The notes beneath the pieces are model-generated. The model was not told the DNA's origin and did not search any database. It saw nothing but the letters and a program-made list of their open reading frames with translations. 64,000 nucleotides of DNA from Nectonema munidae (Eukaryota; Nematomorpha; Nectonematoida; Nectonematidae), in assembly GCA_030549495.1 (NCBI GenBank), contig JAUIRK010000235.1, positions 62,001 through 126,000 on the forward strand, written 5' to 3'. Positions 52,471 through 64,000 of the stretch are shown piece after piece. Position numbers and translations under genes: made by a program. How positions within the stretch are numbered: position 1 is the stretch's first letter; each line of letters begins with the position of its first letter.

Positions 52471-54750
52471 TTTAGACGTGATGAAATTTTCTCGGAGTCG
52501 TAGATTCAGTTGAAGAAATTAAGATTCATACAAGCAAAGATTTCTGCAATAGAAATATTATCAAACATGGAAGATTTGGAATATGCAAATAAATAATCAA
52601 CACAAATAAACCATTTGGATATCTTAAAGGAAGTCGTCTACCCAATAACATTAAGAGCAGACTATGGTAAACGAATAAAATATATTGAGAAGCATTTTTA
52701 TCAAAACGTTATTTTTGGAGATATGAGACCTAAGACTTTCTATGAATATTTGAAAAAAATTTTAATTCTATAAATACTTTATTTCATATCTTTAAGGTTA
52801 GTTCGTTTAAACTAACTAAAACGAGTTAATGGTAGTTATGTTATCTTTTTGTTAGTTACTTAACTGATTAGCAAAAAACTTTTTTATAATGACGCAATTA
52901 TCCATTTTGAAAGTCAAACCTGCTTTAACAACCACCTCCATTAAGGAACCAACTTTCTACACTGCCAGTTTCACTTTTCATTAACTAATTTTCATTGAGC
53001 TCTTTCGACCTTCATGATATAACGACGTGTTCATAAAAAGCACTTGTGATGCCTCCATTAAGTAATCTATCTCTTAATACTGGTTTGAGTATCATATAAA
53101 TACTTTTACTATTTTAGTTGTTTCTAAACGGTTTGCCAGATTTTCAAAGCTAAAAAGCCGTGACAAATTTAAGATATTTGGAACTAGATTTCCTACCTTT
53201 AGAAATAATAAAGTTGGGTAATGAAAAAGCAGGATTCTTTTATCCGGTAAAGTGGGAGATTTCACAACATCACTACCACTCAAAAGAAAGAAACGATAAG
53301 GAGGCTACAATCAGGAAAAAAAAAGATAACAAAAAAGGTGGCTACAATCAGGGTTGAAGCGAAGATTTTAAAGGGACTCTAGAGTCAGAGTCGGTATCTA
53401 ATGAGATTTATGAGTCCTAACCCTCCCTTCAGAATAAACAACAGCTTTTATTATTTTTATAATATATTTTGTATAAAATTTGTAATAATGCCTTAAATAT
53501 TTATTATTACAGAAAAAAAATAAGAATAGATGTTTACGAATTTTTTTAAATAATATTTTTAATTTGTAAAAATAATTTTTTATAAAAAAATTTTATTCAA
53601 AAAAAATATGGTTATTTATGCTTTTATACCAAAATAATAAAAAAATTTAGGAATCACTAAGCAAAATTTCACCCAAAAAAGTTCTTTCAAGAAAAAGCAT
53701 CCAAAAAGTGTTCTTATGAAGAATTATCGCGCTAAAATGTTTAAAGGGTTTGTTATTCATGTGATCCAAATATTTAATTAAAAAAAATTGCGTCAAAAAG
53801 GAGAAAAAAACAGACAAGAGATTAAAATCTAACTAATATTATTATATTTGATATTTAATTGTGTAGGAACAATAAGGAAAAATTTATTTATAGAAAAATC
53901 ATCTACTACTTGAAAATGTAAGAATTATACACAAAAAAGGTAAAAAAAATTAGATAAAAAAGATTACAAAAAAGTCAGAAGAAAAAACAGACGAAAGAGA
54001 TAAAAAAAAAATATTTTTAAAATTCACTAGATTGCTAAATTTGATATTTAATAATTGTGTAAGAAGAAGAAAGAAATAAGATTAACTAACTACCAACCAC
54101 GGAAAATAAAAGCGTCAAAGAGTTGAAAAGAAAAACACAAAAAACCGTAAAGACGCTTACATAGAATTTAGACGGATGTTAGTATGCAAAGTAATTGCTG
54201 TTTTGTATGGTGTAGAAAAGGATGGCATAAATGAAATGAGTTGTGGTAAGTAACTCCAAACAACGACAATAAGTGTGTCAGACAAACACAGAAAACTAAC
54301 ACTCATTGACGATGAATAAATAGAAGTAGTATATATCCAATTAATAAATATCGACGATGCCAGAAATTCATTCAAGTCAAGGAAAAGAAGTGTGTGGTTT
54401 ACATGTTGTAGAGTAGACAGACACACAGTGTACCACCACACAGCGTGTAAAATGAAGAGCTTGACTGAAAATCAATGAGTTCTCACTAAAAAACACGATC
54501 TTGACTCACTTCGAGAAAAAAAGAGAGAGAAAGACGTTACAAGTTTTTTTCGCTTTTATTTTTCCCAAGTGTCTCCTCTCTTCCACTCTTGAGATTTTAA
54601 AAGCAAAGAGAACGAAACTTAAGTTATATATAACATCAACATTCACAGATTTGAAGATAGATGCTGATTTATCAATGAAAAACAAAACAACCTTTCTTAC
54701 TAAAGCAAAATGATTACAAGCTTATTTTGAGATAAGTCAAAATTTGAAAT
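52471..54750. other. Region upstream of the talin start codon
   Basis: 2.3 kb, AT-rich. It may contain the talin leader exon and promoter, but I could not identify either from sequence alone. The small ORFs here have no recognised similarity. Confidence 0.4.
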
Positions 54751-54774
54751 ATGGATAATCTTTGCATATCAAGA

Positions 54775-55114
54775 TTTTGCGCCATTTCATTTTCCTACCT
54801 AAGGAGCACTATGCGGCAAGTCCGCCTCCAAAGTCTGGCTCTTATGAGCATTGAGAAAGAAGTTCTCGATTGTGTTGATTTTGACGAAGTCATTGATAAT
54901 TTCGCTGCTGCTAAAACACGAAAAATGAAGATCTAATGGAGACTGTCTTCGACTCAGTCAGTATATATCTGAATTATGTGGTTTAATAAAAATGTGAGCA
55001 TTTTTTTCAGCCAGAATGGGGGGTGGGGATGAGTGAGAAAAGAAAGAGCAAGGGGTGAGGGGCTCCATTCAGGACATTTGCGCTGGGGCGCCACGATCCC
55101 TTGATACGGCCCTG
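54775..55114 (+). mobile_element. hAT transposon 3' end fragment
   Basis: Reads FSYLRSTMRQVRLQSLALMS then EKEVLDCVDFDEVIDNFAAA. This matches the hAT C-terminal dimerisation end (LRSTMGQERLSGLALMSIHR...DEVIDRFA). The stop is at 54934-54936. After a short GC-richer stretch the element ends in GATACGGCCCTG, whose reverse CAGGGCCGTATC is a hAT-type terminus. The rest of the transposon is missing. Confidence 0.75.
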
Positions 55115-55372
55115 TCAATTACTCTCATTGACTTTGAAGAGTGTAATTTAATACATTCCAATCACTTTAGTTTCAATTTTAAAAATCTTGAAGAACAAAT
55201 ACATGTATACATTTAATACCAAGAGGAAATATTGAAAATAGATGTTTAATAGGTGTTACACTGTTTTACTTTAAAGTATATATAGATATGATATTTTATT
55301 ATAATAAATAATACGTCTAACAAAGAAATGATATAAAATAGAAGGACGCATTAACTTAACTGATGATTATAC

Positions 55373-55690
55373 AGCGTTTCTCAACCTTTTTACCTTCGCG
55401 GAACCCCTGGAATATGATAAATCTTTCAAGGAACAAAAGTAAATATTTTGTCATTCTTAAAATATAAGATAATTAAAGCGTAAACTTCGGTGAAAAAAAA
55501 TAGATATAATTAATACAAGTTTGAGAAAACTTCTCTATCATATTTATTAGTAGTGCTAGATAAGAATCTTACTACTTTAAAGTTTTCATTAAAAGCATCT
55601 AAACTTAGACGTAAAAAATACCCTACTATTTCTCGCGGAATCCTTAGGGAGTTTTTGCGTAACATCGGTGGAGGGAACGCTGATAGATAA
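55373..55690. mobile_element. Possible non-autonomous hAT element
   Basis: CAGCGTTTCTCAACCTTTTT followed by CGCGGAACCCCTGG is a common hAT terminus in animals. A diverged direct echo, TCTCGCGGAATCCTTAGGGA, lies near 55630. The right boundary is uncertain. Confidence 0.45.
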
Positions 55691-55768
55691 TAATTCAATT
55701 AAAAAACTTTCATTTTTTTAAATAAAAGATTAATTAAAAGCCTTTTATTTGATACAAATTTTTTTGAA

Positions 55769-57500
55769 ATGCCTATAAATTGTAAAAATTCGCAAGACAA
55801 GTTCTGTTATATATGTGATGAATTCACATTAAACAAATGCAAGAGACTGCTTATTCAGCGAGTAAAAAAGGTATACAAGCTGTATTTCGGTTGTAAAGTT
55901 GGCGACCAGGATAAAAGTTGGGCTCCTCACATTTGCTGCGTTAAGTGCTCAAGCGCCCTTTCTTCGTGGATTCGAGCCAAAAGAAAGGGATTAGGGTTTG
56001 GCGTGCCAATGGTATGGCGTGAACCAAAAAACCATCCAACGGATTGCTACTTCTGCAAAACTATGTTAGTGTTTTATTTTGTGTATTCGCATACAAAAAA
56101 GTTTAAAAGTATTTCTATTTATTATTATTTTTGTTTTGCAGGTTGTAACAAAAACGCAAAAAAGGCTTATTTTATCCGAATCTTGAGTCGGCAATTCGAC
56201 CAATTCCACACTCAATAGGCATCCCCGTACCCCAACCGCCTTTGAAGATCTCGATCGCGGTTAACAACTCAACTGAAGAATTGGGTTCACAAGACGATTT
56301 AAATTCATCATCTTCATAGCCTGTTAAAAGACAATTGTTTCTAAATCAAATGAGACTCAATGATCTCGTTCGTGATCTGAGGTTAACAAAGGAATCCAGT
56401 GAGCTTCGCAAATTCAGAAGTGAAATTTAGTGGAAAAAGATATTAGTGTTACAGTTTTCAGGAAGCGCTCCGAAGACTTAGAAAAGTTTTTCACTTTGGA
56501 GAGTAAGCTGGCTTACTGTAACAATATCAAAGGACTCTTCAATGCTCTCGAATTGCAATACGAAGCCAAAGAGTGGAGATTGTTTATAGATGGCTCCCTG
56601 TACAGTGTCAACACAGTCTTATGGCATACCGGAAATAAGATGCCATCAGTTCCCATTGCTCACCCCATAATTTTGAGAGAGACCTATGAAAATCTCGCTT
56701 TCATCTTGGACCGAATCAAGTACAGGGAGCATGATTTGCTGATTTGAAAGTAGCTGCTATACTGAACGTCTTACAAACGGCGTACACAAAATTCATGTGC
56801 TTTCTTTGCAAATGGGATATTAGAGCTAGATCAGATCATTATGTCCGCCAAGGAATTTGATGATTCCCGGCTTAGAGAATGTTAAAAATGAGCCATTGGT
56901 TCAAAAAGAGAAAATCATTTTACCGCCTTTGCACATAAAGCTGGGTCTGATAAAGCAATTTACGAAAGAACTTGATCATAAAAGGCCATGTTTTGTGTAC
57001 CTCAAAAAAGTTTTTCCAAAATCAGCAAAGCCAAGATAAAAGAGGGTATTTTCGTGGGTCCTCAGATACGCAAACTACTTTTTGATCAGCACTTTGAGGC
57101 CACAATGGAGAAGAATGAGGTAGCAGATTGGCAATATTTCAAAGACATTTGCAACGGACTTCTGGGAAAGCACCAAGATGCCCAGAGAGAGATTTTAGTA
57201 GAAAGATTAATAAAGTCTTGCCAGAATCTAGGCTGCAAAATGTCTTTGAAAATTCATTTCCTACATTCGCGCTTGTCTTTTTTTCCTGAAAACGCTGGAG
57301 ATGTGAGTGATGAGCTTGGAGAAAGATTCCCTCAGCAAATTGCAACGATGGAAAATAGATATAAGGAAAATGGAGGCGTGCGAAGCTGCCGATTTTTGTT
57401 GGAATCTGAAGCGAGATTGATTCACCAGCAACTCTTTATAAACGAAAAAGCAAAAGCCAGGCTGCCTGCCAACTTTGAAAAAAAGGCAAAAATGTCATAG
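55769..57500 (+). pseudogene. Broken copy of a Cys-containing multicopy arthropod gene family
   Basis: The first ORF (55769) reads CYICDEFTLNKCKRLL, then LYFGCKVGDQDKSWAPHICC, VKCSSAL and PMVWREPKNHPTDCYFCKT. From memory this matches a repeated, uncharacterised gene family found in many copies in arthropods and cnidarians (WAPHICCVTC..., MVWREPKDHSSDCYFC). Later blocks follow the same order: LNDLVRDLRLTKESSEL (about 56360), AKEWRLFIDGSLYS (56570), LPPLHIKLGLIKQF (56920), AKIKEGIFVGPQIRKL (57030), MSLKIHFLHSRLSFFPENAG (57240) and DVSDELGERFPQQIATMENR (57300). An intron-like interruption with a TTTGTTTTGCAG end occurs near 56065-56141. Several stops and frameshifts make it a pseudogene. Function is unknown. 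The Cys pairs suggest a zinc-binding N-terminus (inference). Confidence 0.75.
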
Positions 57501-57790
57501 TTTATTAATTTATCACTTCGAATCCTTTTATTTTAATTCTAAAAATATATTGAAAATTCACTTGAAATTTTTGGGCTTTGTTTGAAAATGTATTTTACGG
57601 AAAACTGTGACGTCATAGGACATTTTCGTCATCAAATTCGTATTCACCGCATAAAAATTGATAATTAAATCCTAAAGCGATTTATGTATTTTTTTTGAAA
57701 GTGTAAACTTATTATTCAGTGTAATTATCAAAATATAAAAATTTAAATAATTAATTATAAAATTCCAGACTTCATTTGGTTATTTTTTTA

Positions 57791-58074
57791 TATCAAATTT
57801 GTTGAATAAAAGAGACAACAGAAAACAACTAAAGAATGAAAAATCGCTTTTACCTCCATAAATAAGCAAAAAAGCACTTTTAACCAAAAAAGTTATTGAT
57901 TTAGAATTTTCGTTTTCAGTTTTCAATATTTAAAGTCAAATTACATCCTTATTATTATACGCCGATTTATAACGAATAATTCTCTCTTGCTTATGTAGGG
58001 AGGCAAAAGCGATTTTTCATTCTTCTATTCTTTAGTTGTTTCCTGTTATCTGTTTTATTCAACAAATTTGATAT
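57791..58074. repeat. Large foldback (inverted repeat) element
   Basis: The left arm, 57791-57868 (TATCAAATTTGTTGAATAAA ... AATGAAAAATCGCTTTTACC), is the reverse complement of the right arm, 57989-58074 (GGCAAAAGCGATTTTTCATT ... TTCAACAAATTTGATA), with few mismatches. The loop is about 120 bases. There is no coding capacity. It lies just downstream of the 55.8-57.5 kb pseudogene. Confidence 0.85.
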
Positions 58075-58079
58075 AAAGT

Positions 58080-61000
58080 TTATATAAAAATTCGATAAGG
58101 AAAAATTTTAAGACAAAAAAATATTTGTATGCGGATAATGAAGGATGCGGCTCGTTATCTAGTATCAATGTGTAAACTAGACTTCATACCAGCCGCCAAA
58201 AGGCGCCTTCCCTAATTGAAGCTAGCAATGCATTTCTCAATTGAGTTTTTAAAAGATTTTTGAATTTGGGAAAAAAAATATAGGATATATAAAAAGTAGA
58301 TAAAATAGTTTGCTGTTGTTGCTTCAAAAAGTAAGTTGTGTAAAATACTAAGTCTAAAAATTAGAAAAATCGAAATCCTTTTGCGCTTCATTTCCCAATC
58401 GCGATCTGAAGGCCGCAATCAGAAATTTCGAGTTAACACACTGAGATAGAAAAGTTCCAGTGAATACTATAATACTTTTTTCAATACCTGAGCTTAGTTA
58501 ATTTTTCATGATCAAAGAATTTTTAACTTCTGTAACTGGACAACTGCCCCCGATATATTTAATAATTCTAATCATTTTAAAAAATATGATTGATTTTAGA
58601 GTTAGTGTTTCTGATGTAATTAATTTTAGAGTTAGTATTTCTGATTTAATTAAATATGATTAAATTGTATAGCTCAAAATTTGAAATTATAGTTAACTAT
58701 TTTTTTATTTTAAAATGTTTTCCATATTTTTTAATAATAGTTAAACATTTTTTCAATAATTCTTCAATAGTTCAAATATTTTTTTCATTTTTTAAAATAA
58801 TCAGATTTTAAATAAATATACTGATGGCCTTTGTCCGAGTGGGGTTAATTATCCTAAGGGCAACTCTCCAATGGGGAATTGTCGGAGAGTTGTCTAGGGC
58901 CAATTCTTACAATTAAATGAACACAGTGTTTTCCAAAGGCTCTACTTGTTTTATATAATGCTAACTTTCCTTATATCCAATAAAATTCATTGTTGAAAAT
59001 CGATACATAAGTATAATCATCAGAAATACATTTTTATTCGAGAAAATTAGATAAACTATGAAAATTTTGTACTAATCATAACGACGTATTAGCGAGATTG
59101 ACAGATGAAAAACACTCATTGCTGATCTTGACTGACGCAGGCGAAGAATAGTTAGTCTCTCATACTCCTTTGTAAATGAGTAAAAAGAGCTCTCCCACCC
59201 CCCCCCCCCACTCCCTCTTTATCGACAGGCCTGAATGTACAACATTATACAGAATTACAAAGAAAAAATTGAAATCCTATTTTTACAAAGAACTTATAAT
59301 TATATACTTGATTTGTAAAATAGAAATGCATTTGAAAACCAGAGACAAAGTGAAGGAAACCCCCTCCCTAATTTATTTCCAAAGGGGAGGACATTTTGCC
59401 ACCACCCTCGCCCTCTCCCCTCAAATGTTATGACTTATGAGACAGCAGAAAGTTTTGGTTGATAATAATTGTTTATTTTCTTTTTCCAATCACTATCATG
59501 GCATTTAACAAATAGCGTTAGTGCTATGAGCAATGCACTGCCTCTTTACCTATGGCTTTTTTTCTTGTTTGTATAGTAGGATGAAATATTGAGTATTGTG
59601 ACCAAGATTTGTCCAGATTAAAATGTATGGTTACATTTTGTGCAAAGGTAGACACTTATAGTTGCAATCAAGCTATAACATTAGGTATTTGAAAACTGGT
59701 TAAAATGTAACGTATTTTGAAGAGGTGATATTAAATTTCACTTTCAGAACATATATTCTAAATTTTAACCGTTCCCAACATTGAAAAATAAAACAAATTT
59801 TGCAGATGCAAAATCGAACATTTAAATAAATTACTTAGGCGTGCTTTGATGCCTCCAGAGCTTTGCCAAGCTGCTAATATTCATACGCATATGAATAAAT
59901 ACAAAAAGTCCAGCATCAAGATCAATACATTTGTTATAGGCAAACTTCTGAACACAAATATCATCATCTCTACACATAAGAAGAGTATACGCCAACTCTG
60001 TCATTTAGTACAAACTTATACGCAATTAAAATAATTCCTTCGTTTGTAACGTGGAAAAGAGATTGCTTGAAACTGTAATGATCATTGCTGCTGATTTTAA
60101 CACAGGACCTTGAGGTTCTGGAGTCAGGCACTTAAGTAATTTTATCAAGGAAATTTTATGCTTCATAAAAACCGGTCGTTGGATTGAAATCAAATCATGG
60201 ATAAACCATGATACCTTATCTACTCCTTCCGATAAGAATTTAATTCCGGTTTTGATGAAATTGTAAAAGAGAAGAGATGTTAAGTTTGTGGAAAATGAGA
60301 AAAGAAAAATTAAGAATAAAAACTTTATTAAAACTTTTTAAATAATTTATTTAGTTATGGTTGCAGATAATTATAATCCTGTGCGTCTTTTGAAGCCTTG
60401 GGTTTTTTATTCCGCCCACAAAAGCTGCAAATATCCGAAATCCTACTCGCGAGTGATTTGAGTTTGTCACTCTTGCCTTAACACATTTGATCTCAACGCC
60501 ATCTTTAATTAAATGACACAGTAGTTTTAGATTAAATGTCTTAATGTCACTTGCTTTTTCTGGGACGGGATAACCCAATCATGTTAAAATGATCATCCTA
60601 AATGCAATCAAAGCATTTCTTTTAAATTTTGATTTCTGAATCATATTTTATATATCCAATCAGTAATCTTTGTAGACAAAACTTTTTAAGGTAAACTTTG
60701 GCTCGTCATTTTTAGAAATTAAAGATAAGAAAATGTAAAAATATATGATATTAAAACTTTACGATTGAATAAATTTTTAAAAAACATAATGTATTAGAAT
60801 GAAATTTAAGAAAAATAATGACTTATAATAAAACTATAAAAGTTCAAAATTTGTCTGTCCACTCTTATGAACTCTTAAACTTAAACAAAATAAAAGATGA
60901 TGATGATGATGATGCATAAACAGACGATAGCGATGGTTATTAGAGATGATAATCATCAGATGATTGTTTATAAAAAAAACTTAAAGATAAAAAGTGAGAG

Positions 61001-61880
61001 CAATCACAAAAACTTCACATATTTAAAAGCATTTATAAATTTATAAATGCATGCAACTCATCCTTCACGCGAAACTCAATCAATACACGAAACTCGAATG
61101 CATCTTATTATGAAAGATTCCACCATCATCATCAGAATCGGCAATCAGACGACAACTCAGTGTGGTGGTGGTGCAGCATGCATGATAAACGTTGGAGGCA
61201 TACCGCGTTTAGATTATGAAAATATGTATGGAAGAATCTGGAATCGAAATCAACATCATTATTACACAACTACTACTCAGCTAGTATTTACAGAAACGAT
61301 GGACAATGGATGGATGATGAGGAATAAATGGACAAAAATAATGGCAAATAATAATAGCACAAAAGATCATCATCATGGAGTAATGGGTAGAGATGTGATT
61401 ATTATTATTTTTATTATTTTGTTTTCATTATGGTGTGATTAGCTCTTGATTATCTTTTTTTCTGCATATACTTAAAAATGGAGATTAGTGAGGCCTGCCT
61501 GCCTGCCTGCCTGTCTGTTTTCGTCCAGGCAAAGAGAGAGATTATGTTAGTGTGTGTGTGTGTGTGCGCGCGCGTGTAGTATGCAACGTATGTACTGATT
61601 ATTATTATTATGAGTATCAGGATGAAGAATGTTCGGTTCACAAGAGGCCTTACCCCTGCCACCAGTGAAAAGAACAACCTAACCTAAATGCATAGAGGAG
61701 GATAATAACTCTACAATCAGACTTGACCGAGGGTACTGAGCGCTGGCAATGTTGATGATGTACGGGAAGGATGTGGCGATGATCTTGATTATTATGATGT
61801 GATTTATGAAAAGATGTTGGTAGTGATGATGTTTGGAAGATAATGTATGATTCTTGATGATGAGTTATTGATGATGAGTT
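58080..61880. other. AT-rich stretch without recognised genes
   Basis: 3.8 kb with unrecognised small ORFs (for example 60351-60578 minus). It includes short simple repeats: poly-C near 59198, a CTGC run near 61500 and a TG/CG run near 61552-61577. No exon or transposase could be supported. Confidence 0.5.
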
Positions 61881-61886
61881 ATTGAT

Positions 61887-62596
<710 letters not shown>

Positions 62597-62690
62597 ATAC
62601 CAGTTACACCAAATGAAGTTATTGATCAGTTAACTTTGTTTTGAATATACATATTTTGTTATTAAGCTCAATTACTTAAATTTTGTGTGA

Positions 62691-62813
62691 TTAACCCTTG
62701 AAACAATTTTGTAGATTAATCGTCCGCTTTCTTATTCAATGAAATTTTATGTTTAATGCAGGCAATTTTCATTTCTCGGTAAACCGATGTCACACTGGTC
62801 CTTAAAATGTTAA
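62691..62813 (+). mobile_element. TTAA-flanked MITE, family 3 copy 3
   Basis: Runs from TTAACCCTTGAAACAATTTT to ACTGGTCCTTAAAATGTTAA. The ends are more diverged than in the copy at 48367, but the CGATGTCACACTGGTCC inner right end is shared with the copy at 16977. It lies between the GAT array and a pogo-like element. Confidence 0.65.
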
Positions 62814-62824
62814 CCAATAATATA

Positions 62825-63632
62825 CAGTCATGCCTCGTTAATTGCGACTTCATTAATCCGAATCCTACTTTATTCGTAATATTCTTTTTTTCTTTAAATT
62901 TTTCCTTCTCTTTTCATCTTTAAAAATAGGGACTCTAAAAAGATCAAAATTTTTTAATAAAACATGATAACGCATTTGACGTTTCGGTAAAATATTCAGG
63001 TAATAAACTCCGTAAAATTCGACAGCAAAATTATTGTTTTTTCATAATATCGACAATTTTATTATCTGAATAGTTTTTTGGATCATGTGAAGAACATTCA
63101 CCCTTAATACATTTAAGTGAAGAAAAGGCATCATCTATAGATTCTTATGAAGAAAAGTCACCATCAAAACAGTCATATGAAGAAAAAGCACCATTAAGTT
63201 CTATTAAAAAATGATTCAAAAATTTTATTTAACTTAATAAAAAATGAAGAAATCTTAAAAAATTTGTAAAATGAATAGCCCACTTTTATGCAAACATGTG
63301 TTAAAAAATTCATTGTTTGAAAATGATTTTGAAGATAGGAATTTATAAAAAGTTTCTTGCATACACGCATATTTTTAATGCAATATTTATATACTTATTT
63401 AGTTGGCTTATGCTTATTACACTGATCCGGTAATACCTATTTTGCTTCCTTCTTTATATTGAAATTGTAGAAAAGCTTATAATTTGTAAAAGCATAATAA
63501 CTTTTGAAAAAAAAATTCTTATGAGGAAAAGTTCACGTGCATAGCAATCAATTACCCGTTTGATTTTCGGGTGATTGTTCTACGCGTGTTCCGTTTTTTT
63601 TTTTGATGTTTGCGATTAACAAGGCTTGACTG
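62825..63632 (+). mobile_element. Short pogo/Tigger-type element with both ends
   Basis: The left end CAGTCATGCCTCGTTAATTG and the right end, read in reverse, CAGTCAAGCCTTGTTAATCG, are imperfect inverted repeats flanked by TA on both sides. At 808 bp it is far shorter than a full Tigger. Inside, 63090-63212 reads SPLIHLSEEKASSIDS, YEEKSPSKQS, YEEKAPLSSIKK and stop, which may be the C-terminal tail of the lost transposase. It looks like an internal deletion derivative. Confidence 0.75.
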
Positions 63633-64000
63633 TATATAATTTTATTGTGGGTAAAACTAACTATATCTAATAATATCTTATTGTATTAGTAGCAAAATTA
63701 TATATCAAGAAATATTGACCTTATTCTAAACAATATCTATAGTTTCATACGGCCTTGTGCATATAGTTTTTGAAAGAACATAAATTTAATTAAAATATAA
63801 ATATCAAACACCCAAACTTTCATCATTCAATTCAGTCGGTCATTTAGAGTGCCCCTTGGTGGTAAACTTAACCAAACATTTAAACTACAATAAGCTTAAC
63901 ATGGCATAAAACTTATGGAAAAAATATAATTAACAGGAACTTCCCAATAATACTAAGTTTAAAGAGCATACCCTATTACAAATTTGATCCAATCAACAAA

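Noticed and set aside
52471-54441. Talin promoter or leader exon
   Set aside because: No TATA box, initiator or splice donor could be distinguished from AT-rich background without transcript data.
60351-60578. 75-codon minus-strand ORF starting MGYPVPEKASDIKTF
   Set aside because: Composition looks somewhat protein-like, but I recognise no domain, repeat partner or splice context. Not strong enough to call.
61047-61442. 131-codon ORF on the plus strand
   Set aside because: Low-complexity composition (His, Met, Thr, Ile runs) from ATC/ATG/ACA-rich DNA next to the microsatellite. No recognisable domain.

Overview
The window is AT-rich animal genomic DNA. It is dominated by one host gene, read on the minus strand: talin (rhea in flies), the cytoskeletal adaptor that links integrins to actin. 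I traced 23 coding exons, from an ATG at 52470 down to a splice donor at 671. Every junction has a GT donor and an AG acceptor, and all phases agree. The exons give 4137 coding bases (about 1379 residues), roughly the N-terminal 54% of a usual talin of about 2540 residues. They cover F0, F1, F2, F3, the linker and rod bundles up to about R6. The rest of the rod and the C-terminal actin-binding module must lie beyond the left edge. The F3 domain is closest, from memory, to insect talin, so the organism is most likely an arthropod. The high AT content and large repeat-filled introns would suit a crustacean such as a parasitic copepod, but that is inference.

Layout: 0.67-5.1 kb holds rod exons 23-21; 9.6-18.6 kb holds exons 20-14; 18.6-28.8 kb is one 10-kb intron with decayed tandem repeats; 28.8-34.1 kb holds exons 13-8 (rod R2-R1, linker, F3); 34.1-39.8 kb is an intron carrying a broken LINE; 39.8-52.5 kb holds exons 7-1 (F2-F0). 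From 52.5 to 64 kb lies upstream DNA with no recognised host exon. It contains a broken copy of a cysteine-containing multicopy gene family, hAT debris, a large foldback element, a long GAT microsatellite, and a pogo-like element with both ends.

The introns are a graveyard of plain mobile elements: a Tigger/pogo transposase copy (7.6-9.2 kb), an endonuclease/RT LINE (35.1-37.8 kb), two RTE-type LINE tails (5.2 and 48.7 kb), a hAT element with both ends and an 8-bp target duplication (49.1-50.9 kb), two hAT C-terminal fragments, a probable MULE fragment, three tRNA-headed SINE families and three related families of small TTAA-flanked elements of piggyBac type. Several are nested: a TTAA element inside an RTE tail, and a SINE inside the LINE. 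I saw no convincing retroviral, LTR or other virus-like element, no CRISPR array, no rRNA and no intact tRNA gene.
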